A DNA stretch of 64,000 nt from Certhia americana (taxonomy: Eukaryota > Chordata > Aves > Passeriformes > Certhiidae), in NCBI GenBank assembly GCA_018697195.1, contig CM031878.1:69379192-69443191 (forward strand), read 5' to 3'. Below the pieces are notes generated by a model. It saw nothing but the letters and a program-made list of their open reading frames with translations. It ran no database searches and was not told where the DNA came from. The translations under genes and the position numbers were made by a program. The stretch's first letter is position 1, and each line of letters opens with the position of its first letter. Below, in pieces: positions 36,315 through 49,190 of this stretch.

Positions 36315-39300
36315 AAAACTATGGTAAACTGACAATGCTTTCCCTCAGGGAAATGTTCACATCAGCTTGATTCATGGAAAGTTACTCATCTTCCTACCTC
36401 AAGGAAAGAATATGTATTTAAGTTCTGAGAATAAACTATTACATCACATGAGCAAAGATGGTTTAACGGGAGGCAAAGCTGTGAGAACTTCCAAAGGCAG
36501 CAAAGTTTGCTATGCAATGAGATGCTCTTCAGTTGAGTTTGTTTAACATCTATAGGAAATACTTCACAATTAGTGAATTACAAACATTCTTGTCCCATGA
36601 GATGACCTAATACTACTGGCCTTTTCCACCTCATATCTTGCTTGAAGTGCAAGTTACAGCACATATTGTTGCGTTACTGAACTAATTGTCATCACTTGCT
36701 TGATTCATTCCATTATATTATTTGTGGTGTACCATGAAAGTCTTGTAAAAGCATGCTTGCACATCATTATTATGGGGTACTGTTGTTAAACTGGGAAAAT
36801 GCCATGAGGCAAATGCTTAATAAATTATTGACCTCTGAGAAATGCATATTACAAATAGGTTATATGTACTTGGAAATATAACATGGATGAAGAAGTGCCA
36901 CTTGAGCTTATGTGGTCTGATTATTGACTAAACAAATTGGTATAACAAAAAGTTTTCTGAAGTACAGGACACAAGCTGGTGCAATTATTTGTGGGAACAA
37001 AATTCTCTGTGACTGAAGCCTTTTGATGTGGCTGAACACTGTTCCCACCTGGCACTGCCTACCCTTGTCTGATCCTAAATATGGATCAGAAAATCTTGCT
37101 GAAAGGTTGCCTGGGGTACCAAGACCATTTCAACATAATATAGTTTTGATACGAGTTGTGGTTTTGCTGGCTTCTAAGTGCATGATTACCTTTCTGGAGA
37201 AGAAATAAGGCTTAAACTGGAGTCTGCAGAAATTGTATTTTCTTCTGCCCCTCTGCAGCTTAGGAAAACTTCAACTACAAACTAACAATAAAGGCTAAAA
37301 GAATGATTAAGGTATGGGATTGAGACTAGGAAGCCCTTTGCCTTCCATTTTTCCTTATGCAGAGCATTTTCTTAGTCTGAAGAAGGAGAATAAATTTCTG
37401 CTGTGCCAGCAGCTCCTCTGTGGTTTCTGGGAAGTCATTTAGACATGTGTCCATGGAGGTGAATAAGCATATCCAACTGATAAGTTTGTTCGGGGAGGAG
37501 GTTGGATGTTACCAGGAAAGTGCAGACCTGTGCTAACAGGGTGCTGTGCTTGGCCTAAGAAGCCTTGTGCTCACAGGCTGGGTTTGTTAGACTGAAAATA
37601 AAGTTATGGCAACACAGCCACGTGGCACCTCTCCAACATGTGGCTCACAGGAGCTCGGGTCTGTCCACACATGTCTGTGTTGTTAGCAAGACCTTGCTTT
37701 TTCTGGACTGGGTGTTCATGGTGAACATCTGTCTTCCGGGATCACAACTGACACATATTAGTTCCACAAATCCGAACCTGATTTTCTTAAATGCCTTCTC
37801 CAGCTGCAGTCTCATCCTGTAGACGAGAGCCATAAAATCTCCTGGCTCCTAAAGGTCTACTTGGTGTGCTCAGGACTGCTTTACACTTTAAAACATTGAG
37901 TTAGAAATTTCCTTTTCCATCCAACTTGTAAAGCTGGACCAGTGGGTGCATTCAGCATATTCCTACCCAAATAGTCCCTGCTCAAAACAGTGTTTCTAAC
38001 ATCTTTTTCATTCAGAGCTTCACTGGTTCATGTACTGGTTAGACAAACAGACTGTACACCTGATTGAAGACACAGTGGTCACCAGAAAAGCACTTCTCCT
38101 GTCCCTGTTTTATTTCATGGTTTGTCTTTTATAGCATTTATCACAGTGGGGATGGATATGGAAAGTGCTTGATCAGGTAATGCAAAACCACCAGGAAAAG
38201 CATGGCATTGAACACTAGGCTTTCTTATCACAGCTGAAAGTAAAAGAAAAAAAAAAGCAACAATATAAAAAAATTCAAAAACAATAAAAGCAATTAAAAA
38301 TAATTGACCTGGAGGAGAAAAAATATATATGCTTACCTCAAAAAGCCCTTTAGAATCTCCCCAGGAGGGAAGACCTTCCTCTGTAAAGCAGAATAATGGG
38401 GATTTAATCGTGGCCAATGGGGCTTCAGGAAACATCCTCTCTTCTCTGTTTACTCTCACCCTCCTTAAGGAATTTCCAGTTAATCATCTCCTACAAAACT
38501 GCACTGCAGTGGGAGAGTAGCCCTTACCTTGGAAGGTAAGACACTAAGTAGAGAAATATGTTCTGCACTCTTATATCAGAATTATCCCTGGGGTTTCTCC
38601 CTCTCTGTCAGATGGCAATGACAGTTCCATCCTATCACACAAGGGTATGGGAAGGAAAGATGCTTTTTCTGTTATTTTTCTGTTATCTCTGTTATTACTG
38701 AATTCATAAAGAAGGAAGGAAAACAGACATCACAGGAAAGGCCATTCTGGTTGCAGATTCTTATGACAGTTTGTAATTTCCTCAAGAAGAACCTGTCAGG
38801 AAAGGGGATGTAATATGAGATGAACAAAGAAAATATTATTTAGGGATTCTTTCCTTCCCTGTCCTGGCCATTTAAACATTTAATAGTTTAATACAGCAGT
38901 AGAATCTGAAAAAAAATATGTAGAATCAGTTCCAAGAATAAAAGTTATGTCCCTTGCTGTATCATTATTCTGAATATCACTATGGTTATTGCAATAAAAA
39001 GGTAATTTTCTTTTCCTTCTGTAACTTAGCAGAATAGTGGATAAGTATTTATTACATAACACAGAAACTAAATCTCCAAACTTCTTTAAAACAACTTGAT
39101 GATGGAGTGTACACTGCTCTACTGATTTGCACATCCAAAAAATTGTGGATTTCATTAATTTTCATATTAATTTTATGTTACAGCTTAAAAAAAAAAAAAG
39201 AAAAAATATTTTCAATAATGCTTGTAAATATACATTTTTTTCCTCTGATCACATCACATCTAGGGTCTTTCTGCACATGATATTGTTCATCTAAGCACAA

Positions 39301-42300
39301 GCACTCCTGGGATAGTCAGATGCATGCAAGCTGATTCAATTCTTGGTGAAGGAAAGAGAAGGCCCAAGTGGGAATGCACTCAGTAATCTAAAACTAAACA
39401 AACAATACCCTGACATGGCCAAACTGAAATTCTTTCTTGCCAAGATTTCATTCAATTCTTGTCCTCCAGCTAATATTAATGATTTTAAATTACATTTGCT
39501 TGGTCAAAATAGCAAACAGATAAATGCATTAGTTCCACATATGTGTCGATTTTGCTCTGAATACTAGGGACAGGTGGACTGACTTTCAGCTGGACTAATG
39601 GGATCTTGTGTCTGGTTTTATCAGGATCTCTTTCCAAATAATCATCTAAACCAAACCAGGTTTGACTTTGGTAGGTGCATCCCCTGAACGATCTGCTGGT
39701 TGCAAAGATTTCTGAAAGGAGCCACAGGAATGAAACAAAGCCTGCCACTAGGAAGGAGCATGTAAAACTTGCAGGAAATCTTTATGTGTTGTCATTTAGT
39801 ATTAAGAAATAGCTATGAACATAATTTTCCACATCATTCCTTAAATGCTAATAAATCATTGGAATTGTATAAACCCACCAGTAAACTGCACTCAACAGTA
39901 CTTTAAGAAAGGACTTGCAACTCTACTGGCACAAAAACGACAGACAACATATCCTGTAAAGAAAAATCCTCTGCATGGGGATGGGGGAAGCCCTACCCAA
40001 AAAGGAACAATATAATTAGATCTCTAATTATGGTGTGCTTGTGTAACTCCACCACTGAGTAAGGTTTTGAACAGGAAGGAAGGTGACTTTTGGCTGCAGA
40101 AGTGCAGGTAATTGCAACTGGCAGCCCCTAAATCTGAATATTTGATGTTTGCTCCCAAAGAGAGCCGCAATGGCCAAGGTGGGATAAATGAGAACAGCTG
40201 GGCAACACCCCACACACTATTCTGCTCTACTTGTGAAAAGTTAATGGAATTCAGTTATTTTGCATTTTTACAGAGCTTGAAATTAAGGACAGTCTTAATG
40301 GAGTCACCTTCTGAGAGATTTTTATCTTCTACAAGATAATTTTCTGCACAGCAGATTTTTTTTCTCATTTTACTTTATTTTTAATATACAGCAAAGTCCT
40401 GCATTAACCTGCACTTAACTGAGGGAGATTACTCAAAAAAGGGGCAATTAATGTCATTGTGTTTCCCAGTGTGAATTCTCAAAAGTTGTCTCTATGCAAA
40501 ATAGAAGAATAATGACATAGGCTGTTTAATTCTTGGCTTGTTTGAATTAGTGCTGTTGATTTGGGATTCTAGGCTGAGTTTTTTCATGTCCAAAAATTGA
40601 GCTTTGTCTGCTTGAGTGAATGAAAAAGAAAATGCGTCTGTTATTTTTCAGAAATACTTCTAGATCTCCAGTGTCTGAAGAAGGAAACTGAAACAACAAC
40701 AAATAAAACTGTAATATCAAGGTACTACCCCCTTTGAAAGTGTTTCTCAGCCTCTCTGTGGAGCAGGTCAGTGTACCCTATTAGTGCTTTTGGCCCTAAT
40801 TATTTATGCCAATTGTTTGTCCAGAGGAATGCACTCACCAAATCCCAGCAAAGAAAAAATTAACAATCTGCTGCAAATCCTTGATTTTCCTTGTGATTTT
40901 GTTGTGTGTGACAACTTCCAGGTCCTTCTAGAAACAAGGATTTTGATGTACATTTCCATGATTCTCTCCTGTGATAAGATTCCAGGTAAATTATATATTA
41001 AAAGACTTCAAGGAAATGTAATGATTCAGTGCTTTTTCATGCAGTAACTGTAATCCTAGAATAATTAAATGTTCCTTGAAGTTGGAAGCTTGTAAAAACG
41101 TTGCTATACACCAGATGTAATTTCAATTGCTGCTTTGTCTTCCTAGTCTCTATAGTTTGTCTTCTAAGCTGTAGTTTATTATGGTGTCTGCAACTTTTTT
41201 TTTTTCCCCCACAGCTAGATCCAGCTTAATGTGCTTTAATTAGAGTGTTTGCCATTTAAGGGCTGGAATGAATGTCCTGTGAAGAGTAGCCGTGGACTTC
41301 AGGTTTGTCGAGCTTGAAGAAAAGGAGGCTGTGGGACAACTTCATGGATTTGTGTGAATAAGCCTGTGAAAAGCATGCCCAAGGTTAAATATGGGGCAGA
41401 AAAGGGCCAGAAATTCTCTTCAGACTCACACAGGTACAAGGAGCTGAGGTTTGCTGTTAACTGACCTGACAAACACAGGCTGAGGGACACCCTGGTTAGA
41501 TTTACCCATAATCACGCTGGAACCAAAGGTCACAGTGCAGAAACACCTGTGCAAGTTGTGCATAATCCAGCCCAGGCCAAGAAGCAGTATTGCAGGTTCT
41601 TCCCTGATTAATAAACCTTTCCAAAATGTTTGTGCCACTGCAAGATGGTGAGCATGGCTAAAATCACTTCACGTGGACATTGAGGAGCAGTCGTGAAAGA
41701 CCTTCAGATAACTCAGATAAGTATGTCACGCCACTTCCTCAGAAAGCATAATTGTCCTAATAGTGTGACCATTCACAAAATAAAATATCAGGGACAGAAA
41801 CACTGAAGAAAGATATGAAGGATCCCATGAGTCAAATCCCCCAATCAAAAAGAAGCAAGAAATTTATTAATAGAATATTTGTCCCCTGAGAACAATCCAC
41901 ATAGATCCTATTCTAGTTAAACAGTAACTGAATCCATAAAGTTCTGCTGTATTTGCATGCAGAGAGATTTCCCAATTTCCTTTTTCACAGAATGCTGATA
42001 GTTAAATTAGGATGTTTCTGATTTGCTCTTTTTCATTTTCACTTCCAAAATAAATGTATTTTTTGATAACATGCATAATTCTGCAGCTATTGAAGACAAT
42101 CATTACCTCTTTAATTTTTTTTTTAGTATTAACTTCAGATTTTAAAGCAATAGATTAGACTTAAGATCCAAAACATGGGCTTTTTTCTAAAAGATTTGGA
42201 ATACCCACCTGTCAGTATGAAAGCCAATAGGACCTGCCTGATGTTTATCATATCACCCGACTGACTAAGTTTTGTGTCTTTGTGGAAGAAAATGGAATAT

Positions 42301-43856
42301 ATGGCACCTGTGCTTTTTAATCATGAGAATTACATTGTCTAAGCTTAGATATCTGATTTAAAATAAGAAAGTAATGGAAACAATATGGGATTTAAATTAT
42401 TAATAAATACTTTCAAAGCAAATTTGAAGGAAAAGTTAAACTCACTGGCAAGTGGGAAGACATATTAAACACATGAAGGTGCATTAAAGATATGTTGAGA
42501 AGTCCAGATCATTTTTCAGAAAACATGCAATTCCATATCTCCCTCTGCCCGAAACTGGTAAACTTCAGCAGCACTGGAGTTTGCCTGACACTTCCAGAAT
42601 CCAGGCTGGGCTTTTGCTCCATGGAGAACTGGGGGAAAGGGTTTTCTTTGCCCTTTTAGAATTTATCTCTTGAGTGCAGTGCTAGGAATCCTTCTGGCTC
42701 CTGAGTGATACCACAGATCTTGCTTATCCTGGAGCTGGTTTGACCTATTTTCTGCCAAACTCCTTCTGCTGTTTGCTCTCCAGAGACAGCTGTGAGCACA
42801 GGTTCTTCTGGGTTGTTCCCTAAATCACATTTCTGGATCCAAATATGCTCATTTTGCAGAGCTGCATGTGCAGGGTTGCTGTGATGAGTCACAAAACAAA
42901 AAAAACTTAATCAACTGAAGGCCCAAACACTCAAGTTTTCCAGGCCTGAAAGGAAAAAAAACCAAACAAACAAAAAAACCCCACTTGAATTCTGACACAT
43001 CCCATCTGGAAGACCAAGAGGAGAGGCAGGGAAATAAAGACCACCTCAAGTTTGGCTAGAAAAGGAGAAATTAATGTTTTGTTTCCATTTGACTGGAATA
43101 AGGATTCCCCGGGGCTGAGTCACTTGGTTTATGCCATATGCGTACCTTTCGTTTGGAAATAGCTGCATACACAGAAAATAGCTTTTGACAAGTGTCCAGC
43201 TGCAGTGCTACTCTGTAGAAAAAATGGCTATAAATCTTCTAAGCCCCATTTTGATTTCTTTCCACCAGTTTTGGGTGCCTATGAATGGCTGCAGCTTCTC
43301 TTTGGTGTTCACAAGGCCTTAAGGGCAATATTTCATTTCTTTGAGAAGATTAAATGGCAGCACAGCAATGATATTTTAAATTTGTATGTGAAATGGGTTT
43401 CTTTAAGAAAAAAAAGATAGTTGCCACTTTATTTTGCAAATGCATGTTGGGACCTGGCCAATGTTTGGCCCTATCAATACCTGCCATGAATGATCATTGT
43501 CCCCATTTCAACAATGTGCTCAAGAGAAGGCTATTTTCTGCAAAATTCATGAAAAATCTATTATTCTATGCACAAAAGGAAAATATCAGCAAAATGCAAC
43601 AGCCTAGTTGCCTCTTATTCATTGTTGTGAGGTCTAAGCTAACAGATTTTCTCTTTTCACAGAATATTTCAAAGGACAGGTATTGGGGGCCATGTGGGAT
43701 TTTTGTTGGTTTTTTTAAAATACTGGCCCACTGGGTGTATAGGGAGTTCCAAGTTCAGGTGGAAGAAAACATATTATTACATGACAAACCTGATAAATAG
43801 CTTTTATTAGCTTTTAAAAGGGGGGATTGAAATTCCAGATAAATTAAAAAACAATG
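36311..43856. other. Long non-coding stretch, nothing recognised
   Basis: About 7.5 kb without a recognisable exon, RNA gene or transposon. Small A-rich runs occur at 39187-39206 and 42949-42981. The segment 41290-41640 is a little richer in GC and contains an AATAAA near 41610, but no TATA box, terminal repeat or target duplication supports calling it an LTR. Confidence 0.45.
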
Positions 43857-43959
43857 ACAACAACAACAACAAAACAAAACAAAAAAACCCTAAACTGCAC
43901 AAAGCCAAAACAAAAAAATAAAAAACAAACAAACAAACAAACAAATAAACAAACACAAC
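43857..43959 (+). repeat. (AAC)n / (AAAC)n A-rich simple repeat
   Basis: Runs of CAA, then AAAAC and AAAC units, are interrupted by a short non-repeat piece (about 43890-43905). No transposon was recognised immediately upstream. Confidence 0.85.
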
Positions 43960-46332
43960 CCCACTAATATCCAAAGGTGAATATTGTTCGTGTCAATGAA
44001 TTGTGGGGAAAGTTGTGTGAAAATGTGCGGTATAGGTATATGATGTGCAGATGCCCTAAGGGCTAAACCTGCACCCCACAGGCAATCAAAAACAGCAACA
44101 CCATAAACTTCTCTCTGCGCTTCAGTTGCTTTTGGATCATGTCTTGTGTGGTGTGGCCTTGGTTCAAAATAGTAGCAATAATGTCCTTAATTAATATTTA
44201 GCCCTGGAGGGGAAGCAAAAAAGCTGTTCCCCATTACCAAAACTGAAAGAATCACAATCATAGCTATACAGAGGTATTTGTGCTTTAATGACTTTTTCTC
44301 TAGCAAAAGATGAGCTAACAAGGTTAGACTTCAAGTTATACCTTAAACACCAGCAAATGAATGCCACATCTGGAGCACATCACAGTATTTAAATTACATT
44401 TGGCTTGTCACAACTGTTTCATACAACTGTTATGGCACAGAGGAGGATAATTAAAAGCAGCAGATTATCATGGTATTTAATGGACTGCTGCTGAACTATT
44501 TGTATGTTTGCTGTCCAAATGAAAACTGTTGAGCAAGTTATGGCTTTGGAGCAGGAAGATGTTTATGAGTGACAGTGATTCTGTTGAGAGCATGTATTTA
44601 CCTTGTGATCTGGGGCAAGAAGCAAAGATTTCAGGACACTGAGAAGCTGTAGGAATTATAATGTAGTTACATTAGGAATATGCTTTAAGCAGAATAATTT
44701 GTGTCTTGGCTAAAGGGAAATCCAGAATACATACATTAACATGCCACAATATCAGCTATATCAGCCAAGTTTCTGAGTCACCAAATAAAGAAGGAAAAGA
44801 AAGCTGGTTTCTGACAAAAAAAAACAAAACCAAAACCAAAACCAAAACCCCAACCAAACAAAAACATAGGAAGGAAAGAATGAAGGAAATGAGTTGTGGT
44901 AATTTGACTGCTTTTCAGGTACACTGAACTCATCGCACAGCTCAGGTACAGACAAGTTCATTTCAGGACTACAGGTGACACACAGCAGAGATTCCCCTTC
45001 AGCCTCCTATGATGTGCTTGCAACTTCATATGTCAACACACAAAAGGTGAAAAATCCCTTTTTATTTTTTTAAGTGTTGACAACCATCCCTCCTTCTTGC
45101 CTAACAACTGTTTGCAAGCACATTCCTGGAGAGAAAAGCAATGTTTTCAATTTTGATAAAAACCTATTTTGAGTTCCCATGTGAATGCCTGGAGCTACAT
45201 GGAAATTCAAAGACTTCTATCACTCTCTAGTGTGGTCCAAATAGATAATGGTAAGTAATCTTTGGTTAATGTGTATAAACTTAAAAATAAGAACTCTGGA
45301 GTTTCCATTCTACCTTTCCTTTCTTTGCTTTTCATCTAAAAAGCATTTTGTCTCAAGCTCATAAAAAGTCACATTTCTTCTGTCCTAAAATCTGGAGATA
45401 ATTGGAAAAAATAACCTTCATTTCAACCCACCAAGTGTTCCGATATTGTGCATTAGATTGGCTTTTTCCTGAAATACCTTGAAACAAGTATGATTTTGAA
45501 ATGTGGCTTGAATTTGTGTTTCCTTAACTTCTGAAGGCAGAAAATGCAGTTGCATCAAGTGTTCTTGTTTGGGTTTTTTCCTTTTCCATAAAAATGCAAG
45601 TAAGAAACTTATTTTTGTTACTTAAGATAAAACATACCCCACTTAAAATAAACAAACAAAAAAAATTTCTCATTTATTCACCTGTCTCCAGAAGCTGAAA
45701 TTTAAAGAACAACGGGTAAGAAGAGAATCAGAGTTTCAACCCTGTGATCTGAAAGCTCCAGAGCTGTAGAAATCATGACAATATGAAAAGTGTCAACATT
45801 TGACTGAAAAACTCTTGCAGTAATTGCTAGTGAAGCAATTTCATTGGAGTTAATTAGGAAGCTCTAAACGAATATGAGATCTCTGCATTGCAAATCGCAG
45901 AGATTTCTTCCTCTCCATGGGCAAAACATGGTCATGACAGGAGAGGAAATTAAACAGAGGAGATAGGCAAGGGAGATTTAGCCCTCATCTTTCCTTTGCC
46001 TAGATAAATTCATGTAAACAGCTGCAGAGAAAGAAATGGCCTCAGAGATAATATTCTCTTTTCAAAGCAGCACAATTACATGCTGTTCTTCTCTCCAGGT
46101 ACATCACAATCAACAAAATCATCTACAGTATCACCTCGGCATCACAGCTAATGTTGAGAGGAAAAATAAGCACTCAGGGAATCATGATAATATTTTTCTC
46201 TTACTTTGATGGTCTCATGTTAGGCTTTAGTGGGGATAGGGACAGAGAGGTGGCTGCATCCAGAGTTGTTAATCATTATTTTTAAATTAACCACAACAAA
46301 AAAAAAAATTGTTTGGGATTACACTAGACTGG
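43960..46332. other. Non-coding stretch with small A/C repeat
   Basis: The only structured element is a CCAAAA repeat at 44816-44866. No exon, RNA gene or transposon was recognised. Confidence 0.5.
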
Positions 46333-46762
46333 TGTTGCAGTGAAGGTGGCCGCAACAAAACTTTTTGTGTTCAGAATATTGAGGGATTAAGAGGCTAAAA
46401 CAAAGGAGCAGGAATGACAGAGTTACCCAAGAACAAAAGAACTTTAATGAAAACAAAACTGGGACGATGCCCAGAAACTAAACACAATATGGGGTCAGAC
46501 TCACAAGAGAAAAAACAAGTGAGAAATCACAATATATAGACTTGGGGTGGAACAGTCTGGAAACATAACAATAAAGGGAGAACAAGTAACCAATAGGGGA
46601 GCAGAACTTGGATTGATTAACATAATAGCCTCAAAGGCTTGTGGGATAAGCTCTTAGGCTCTAAATGACTTTTCAAATGTTTCCCAGGGCTTGAAGTTGA
46701 TGCCTGGTGCTTTCTGGGCTAACTCTGGCTGACTCTGGGTCCCAGCCAGGCCCACTCACACA
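46333..46762 (-). mobile_element. LTR-like segment, minus strand (solo or truncated)
   Basis: Read on the minus strand, this segment has the signal order of an LTR: a CCAAT-type CTATTGG (about 46592-46598), a TATA-like TCTATATATT (about 46534-46543), a poly(A) signal variant ATTAAAG (about 46446-46452) and a possible terminal CTGCAACA ending at 46333. A 5' terminus at 46762 (TGTGTGAG) is possible but uncertain. No flanking target duplication or primer-binding site was found, so it may be a solo LTR or the remains of the element into which the provirus at 46777 inserted. Its sequence differs from both of the better-defined LTRs nearby. Confidence 0.5.
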
Positions 46763-46770
46763 GATTGGTT

Positions 46771-46776
46771 TTGTAT
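46771..46776. repeat. Target-site duplication (left copy), TTGTAT
   Basis: The six bases TTGTAT directly before the LTR at 46777 are repeated exactly after the other LTR at 50214-50219. Six-base duplications are typical of alpha- and betaretrovirus-type integrases. This fixes both proviral ends. Confidence 0.92.
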
Positions 46777-47112
46777 TGAAGTAGACCCCTCTTTGTCCCT
46801 CCCGAATTTCCCTAGCTAGCTGTGTCGTGGGAAGGGCAGGGGAGCTTTTCACGACCAAGATAAAAGACAAAGGGCTGCTTTTCCTCCAGGATGGAGTTGG
46901 AGTTTATTCTTGGCTGGAGTTTAGGAGGAAAAAGAGGTAGAGAGGAGCTTCTCCCACGTTCTTCAAACTTCAGGAAAAGGGGCAGGGAGGCATGCAGCAC
47001 CACCCAATGAGATAACATTGCAGGGACAGGGAGGGGAGGGGACAAACACGTCACACTTGGGGGAGGGGTACATAGAAACATGTGGGGGGAGAGAAATACA
47101 TGCACTACCACA
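46777..47112 (-). repeat. 3' LTR of the provirus
   Basis: A 336-bp LTR that begins TGTGGTAGTGCATG and ends ACTTCA on the minus strand, giving TG...CA ends. It contains a CCAAT-type CATTGGGTGG and a poly(A) signal AATAAA (46903-46908). It aligns along its whole length to 49883-50213; by eye there are about 20 substitutions and five small indels, which indicates an old insertion. Confidence 0.93.
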
Positions 47113-47127
47113 TCTTCCCTATTTTGT
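47113..47127 (-). promoter_or_regulatory. Purine-rich tract before the 3' LTR
   Basis: On the minus strand, ACAAAATAGGGAAGA ends exactly where the 3' LTR begins. This is the position of the polypurine tract that primes plus-strand DNA synthesis. One T interrupts the purines. Confidence 0.75.
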
Positions 47128-47185
47128 TATACAAAATTAGTGAAAGGTAATGAGCTTATATGAATTATTGACTTGAAGTGGCCCA

Positions 47186-48588
47186 CTAATTCCCATTTGC
47201 GGGACAGTAAGGGTTCTTCTGGTCAGCCAACTCTGTATGGTTGACATCTGAGGTAGTTGAGATTAGCTTATTGATGCCCTTATACAGCATCTTTCTCAAA
47301 AACCTGGACATTAACACTATTAGCAAGATAACAACTAGAAGTGACAGAATAGTTTTCACCACTGAAACCCACCACCCTGAGAGTCCCCGGTTTTTAAACA
47401 GTTTACTGAACTACTTTTTGGTTTCTTGCTTGACTTGTCCAATCATGCTTGTCACTTCTTGGAGTGCGACGTGGACATTAGGAGTTATTGATATCAGATT
47501 CATGCAGCAGAACCTTCAAATTCTCGACATTCATGCCCATGAAGTAAGAGGAGAAAATCTATCGCAGCACGATTTTGGAGCGGGGTCTGCCTGGTTATTT
47601 CCTCATCTTCTAGGAGGGCACTTATGGTGTTTGATGTTAAATTTGCTTGCTTAACATTTGAGATGTCCTAATTCTCCTAGGGCCTTGGCTGCAGCCACCC
47701 AAGGAAGGAATATAAACGCAGCAATTCTTTTTGATTTGGACCAATGAAAAATTTCTGAGCCACAATCTGCATCTAAATTCTTAACACTTCTCTTTTGAAT
47801 TTTCTTATCCTAATTATTTTTATGGGTCCATTCGCCAATTAATGTTTGATTGGGCACTAGCAGCCATAGATGCCCTATGGTACATGGCACTCCGAGGAGA
47901 TGGGATGGAATTCCTGTCCACGCTCGGTCCCCACAAATGAGGAACAGCCTTTAGGGAGGCTTTTGGGATGTGTCTGGGATGGGGAATATGCCTTGGTGGG
48001 GCTTAGGACTCGGCACCACCTTTTTTCCGTGAATTCTTCTGTACTCTGTATGTACTTATGTACTATGTTGTGAAAGGTTTTATTATTGATCGGAGGACTG
48101 ACTCTAAAGTGTATGCAGTATAATGCTGGAGAGGAACCTAGTAGTTCTAACTGCTGGGGTTCCTCAGCTGCCTTAGGTAAATGTGACAGGCACTCCACAA
48201 TGAGGTTTTTAAACTCTGCTTCTGTTTTAGTGTTGTGTGACTTATTACCTGGTTCTGGAGTAAGTGTACCAAAGCTATGTGGAAATTCATCATGCTGCAA
48301 TGGGATTCCTACCAGGCAGGTGGACATAGGATTTTTCGCTGCTGCAGTAGATAGACATATATTTTCTTGCTGGAGTGTTCGTGCCAGGGTCACACAAATG
48401 TTCTGGCATGGCTGTGGGATGATCCACGCAGATGTCAAGGCATTCAGGGTCACCAGGATAACGACTTGGATACGGTTTCTTGTGAGGTTGAGTGAGAGGT
48501 ATATCTTTCTAAAAGTAAAAACTAACAGTTTAAAGTACATGATAAAGTTCCTGAGTCTGCTGGGGAGAAGCTCAAGATTAAGGTGATG
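47186..48588 (-). pseudogene. env: Degraded retroviral env (SU and TM), alpharetrovirus type
   Basis: The surface part is open for 221 codons (48540-47875), with a hydrophobic leader around residues 25-38 and the segments NICVTLARTLQQENICLS and STCLVGIP, typical of alpharetrovirus-like bird envelopes. The transmembrane part follows in other frames: a basic cleavage-type site KKIQKRS (about 47788-47808), an Ala-rich fusion-type segment, a heptad region with LQNRAAIDFLL, a Cys-x6-Cys-Cys motif (about 47502-47526) split by a one-base frameshift, and a hydrophobic span (about 47306-47350). The last frame ends at a TAG at 47186-47188. At least three frame changes or stops (near 47877, 47660 and 47510) abolish a complete protein. 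The family would bind a receptor and fuse membranes; this copy cannot do so. The exact start codon is uncertain; 48540 is the first Met in the SU frame. Confidence 0.87.
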
Positions 48589-49190
48589 TCTCCTCTTCCT
48601 CTCTGCGCCGTCGTCTCTTCAAGGCATCTTCTACTTGGTTCGCTTCTCTTTCAGCTGGAGTGGGATTTTTAGGAACAAAAGGTTTTACCCACTTCTGGGG
48701 TATCCAACGTGGGCCTGAGCGGGTGGAGACGCAGGGATACCCATGGCCCCAGGTAACCAACTCATAGGGTCCCTTGGTTTCTCAGGTTTCCAGGTCTTTA
48801 ATCAGAACTGATGGGCATTTTACTGTTTTGAACTGCTCACCACTGTTAAAGTGACGTGTTACCGGGTGGTTCATGTTTTCAAAAGAACAATTCAGAATAT
48901 TGATAGTAAACATAGCTTTGCAAAGTTTTTGCTGGGGGGACAGCCATGCAGTTAAGCTGCTCTGCTTATCTAGGACTTGTTTGAGTGTTTGGTGGGCTTG
49001 TTCAATGACTGCTTGACTTGTAGGGGAATAAGGAATAAGGGATTGTACAATGTCCTATTCCCCACTGCTGGACAAACTCAAGGAACTCATTGGAAGTATA
49101 TGCTGAGCCACTGTCAGTTTTAATTTCCTTAGGGATCCCAAGCACTGCAAATTTTTTCTCATAGTGTTTTTGTAGAATTTCTTTTCGAAT
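48578..49190 (-). pseudogene. pol: Retroviral integrase, C-terminal half (pol fragment)
   Basis: Integrase inserts viral DNA into the host chromosome. Visible are the second core aspartate in IKTDSGSAYTS (codon 49113-49115), WGIGH, the glutamate of QAVIEQAHQTLK (codon 49001-49003) and the C-terminal SH3-like domain with VTWGHGY, GPRWIPQKWVKP, ending in a basic RRRREEEETSP tail at 48578. The Asp and Glu codons are 112 nt apart; discounting a 7-nt tandem duplication (TTATTCC twice, about 49022-49036), the spacing is 35 codons, one short of the usual D,D-35-E distance. That duplication shifts the frame, and a TGA at 48782-48784 interrupts the C-terminal part. The zinc-binding N-terminus and the first catalytic Asp are absent, lost in the deletion that joins it to gag. 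Confidence 0.88.

Noticed and set aside
41045..41095. Possible inverted CR1 tail (CTAGAATAATTAAATG ... GTTGGAAG)
   Set aside because: Only scattered agreement with the CR1 end; no continuing match on either side.
41290..41640. Possible solo LTR (TGTGGGACAAC start, AATAAA near 41610)
   Set aside because: No promoter motif and the bases flanking the putative ends do not form a target duplication.
47241..47654. 137-codon plus-strand open frame
   Set aside because: Antisense to the env transmembrane region, which accounts for the sequence on the minus strand.
48086..48586. 166-codon plus-strand open frame
   Set aside because: It lies antisense to the env surface region, whose minus-strand reading has recognisable retroviral motifs.
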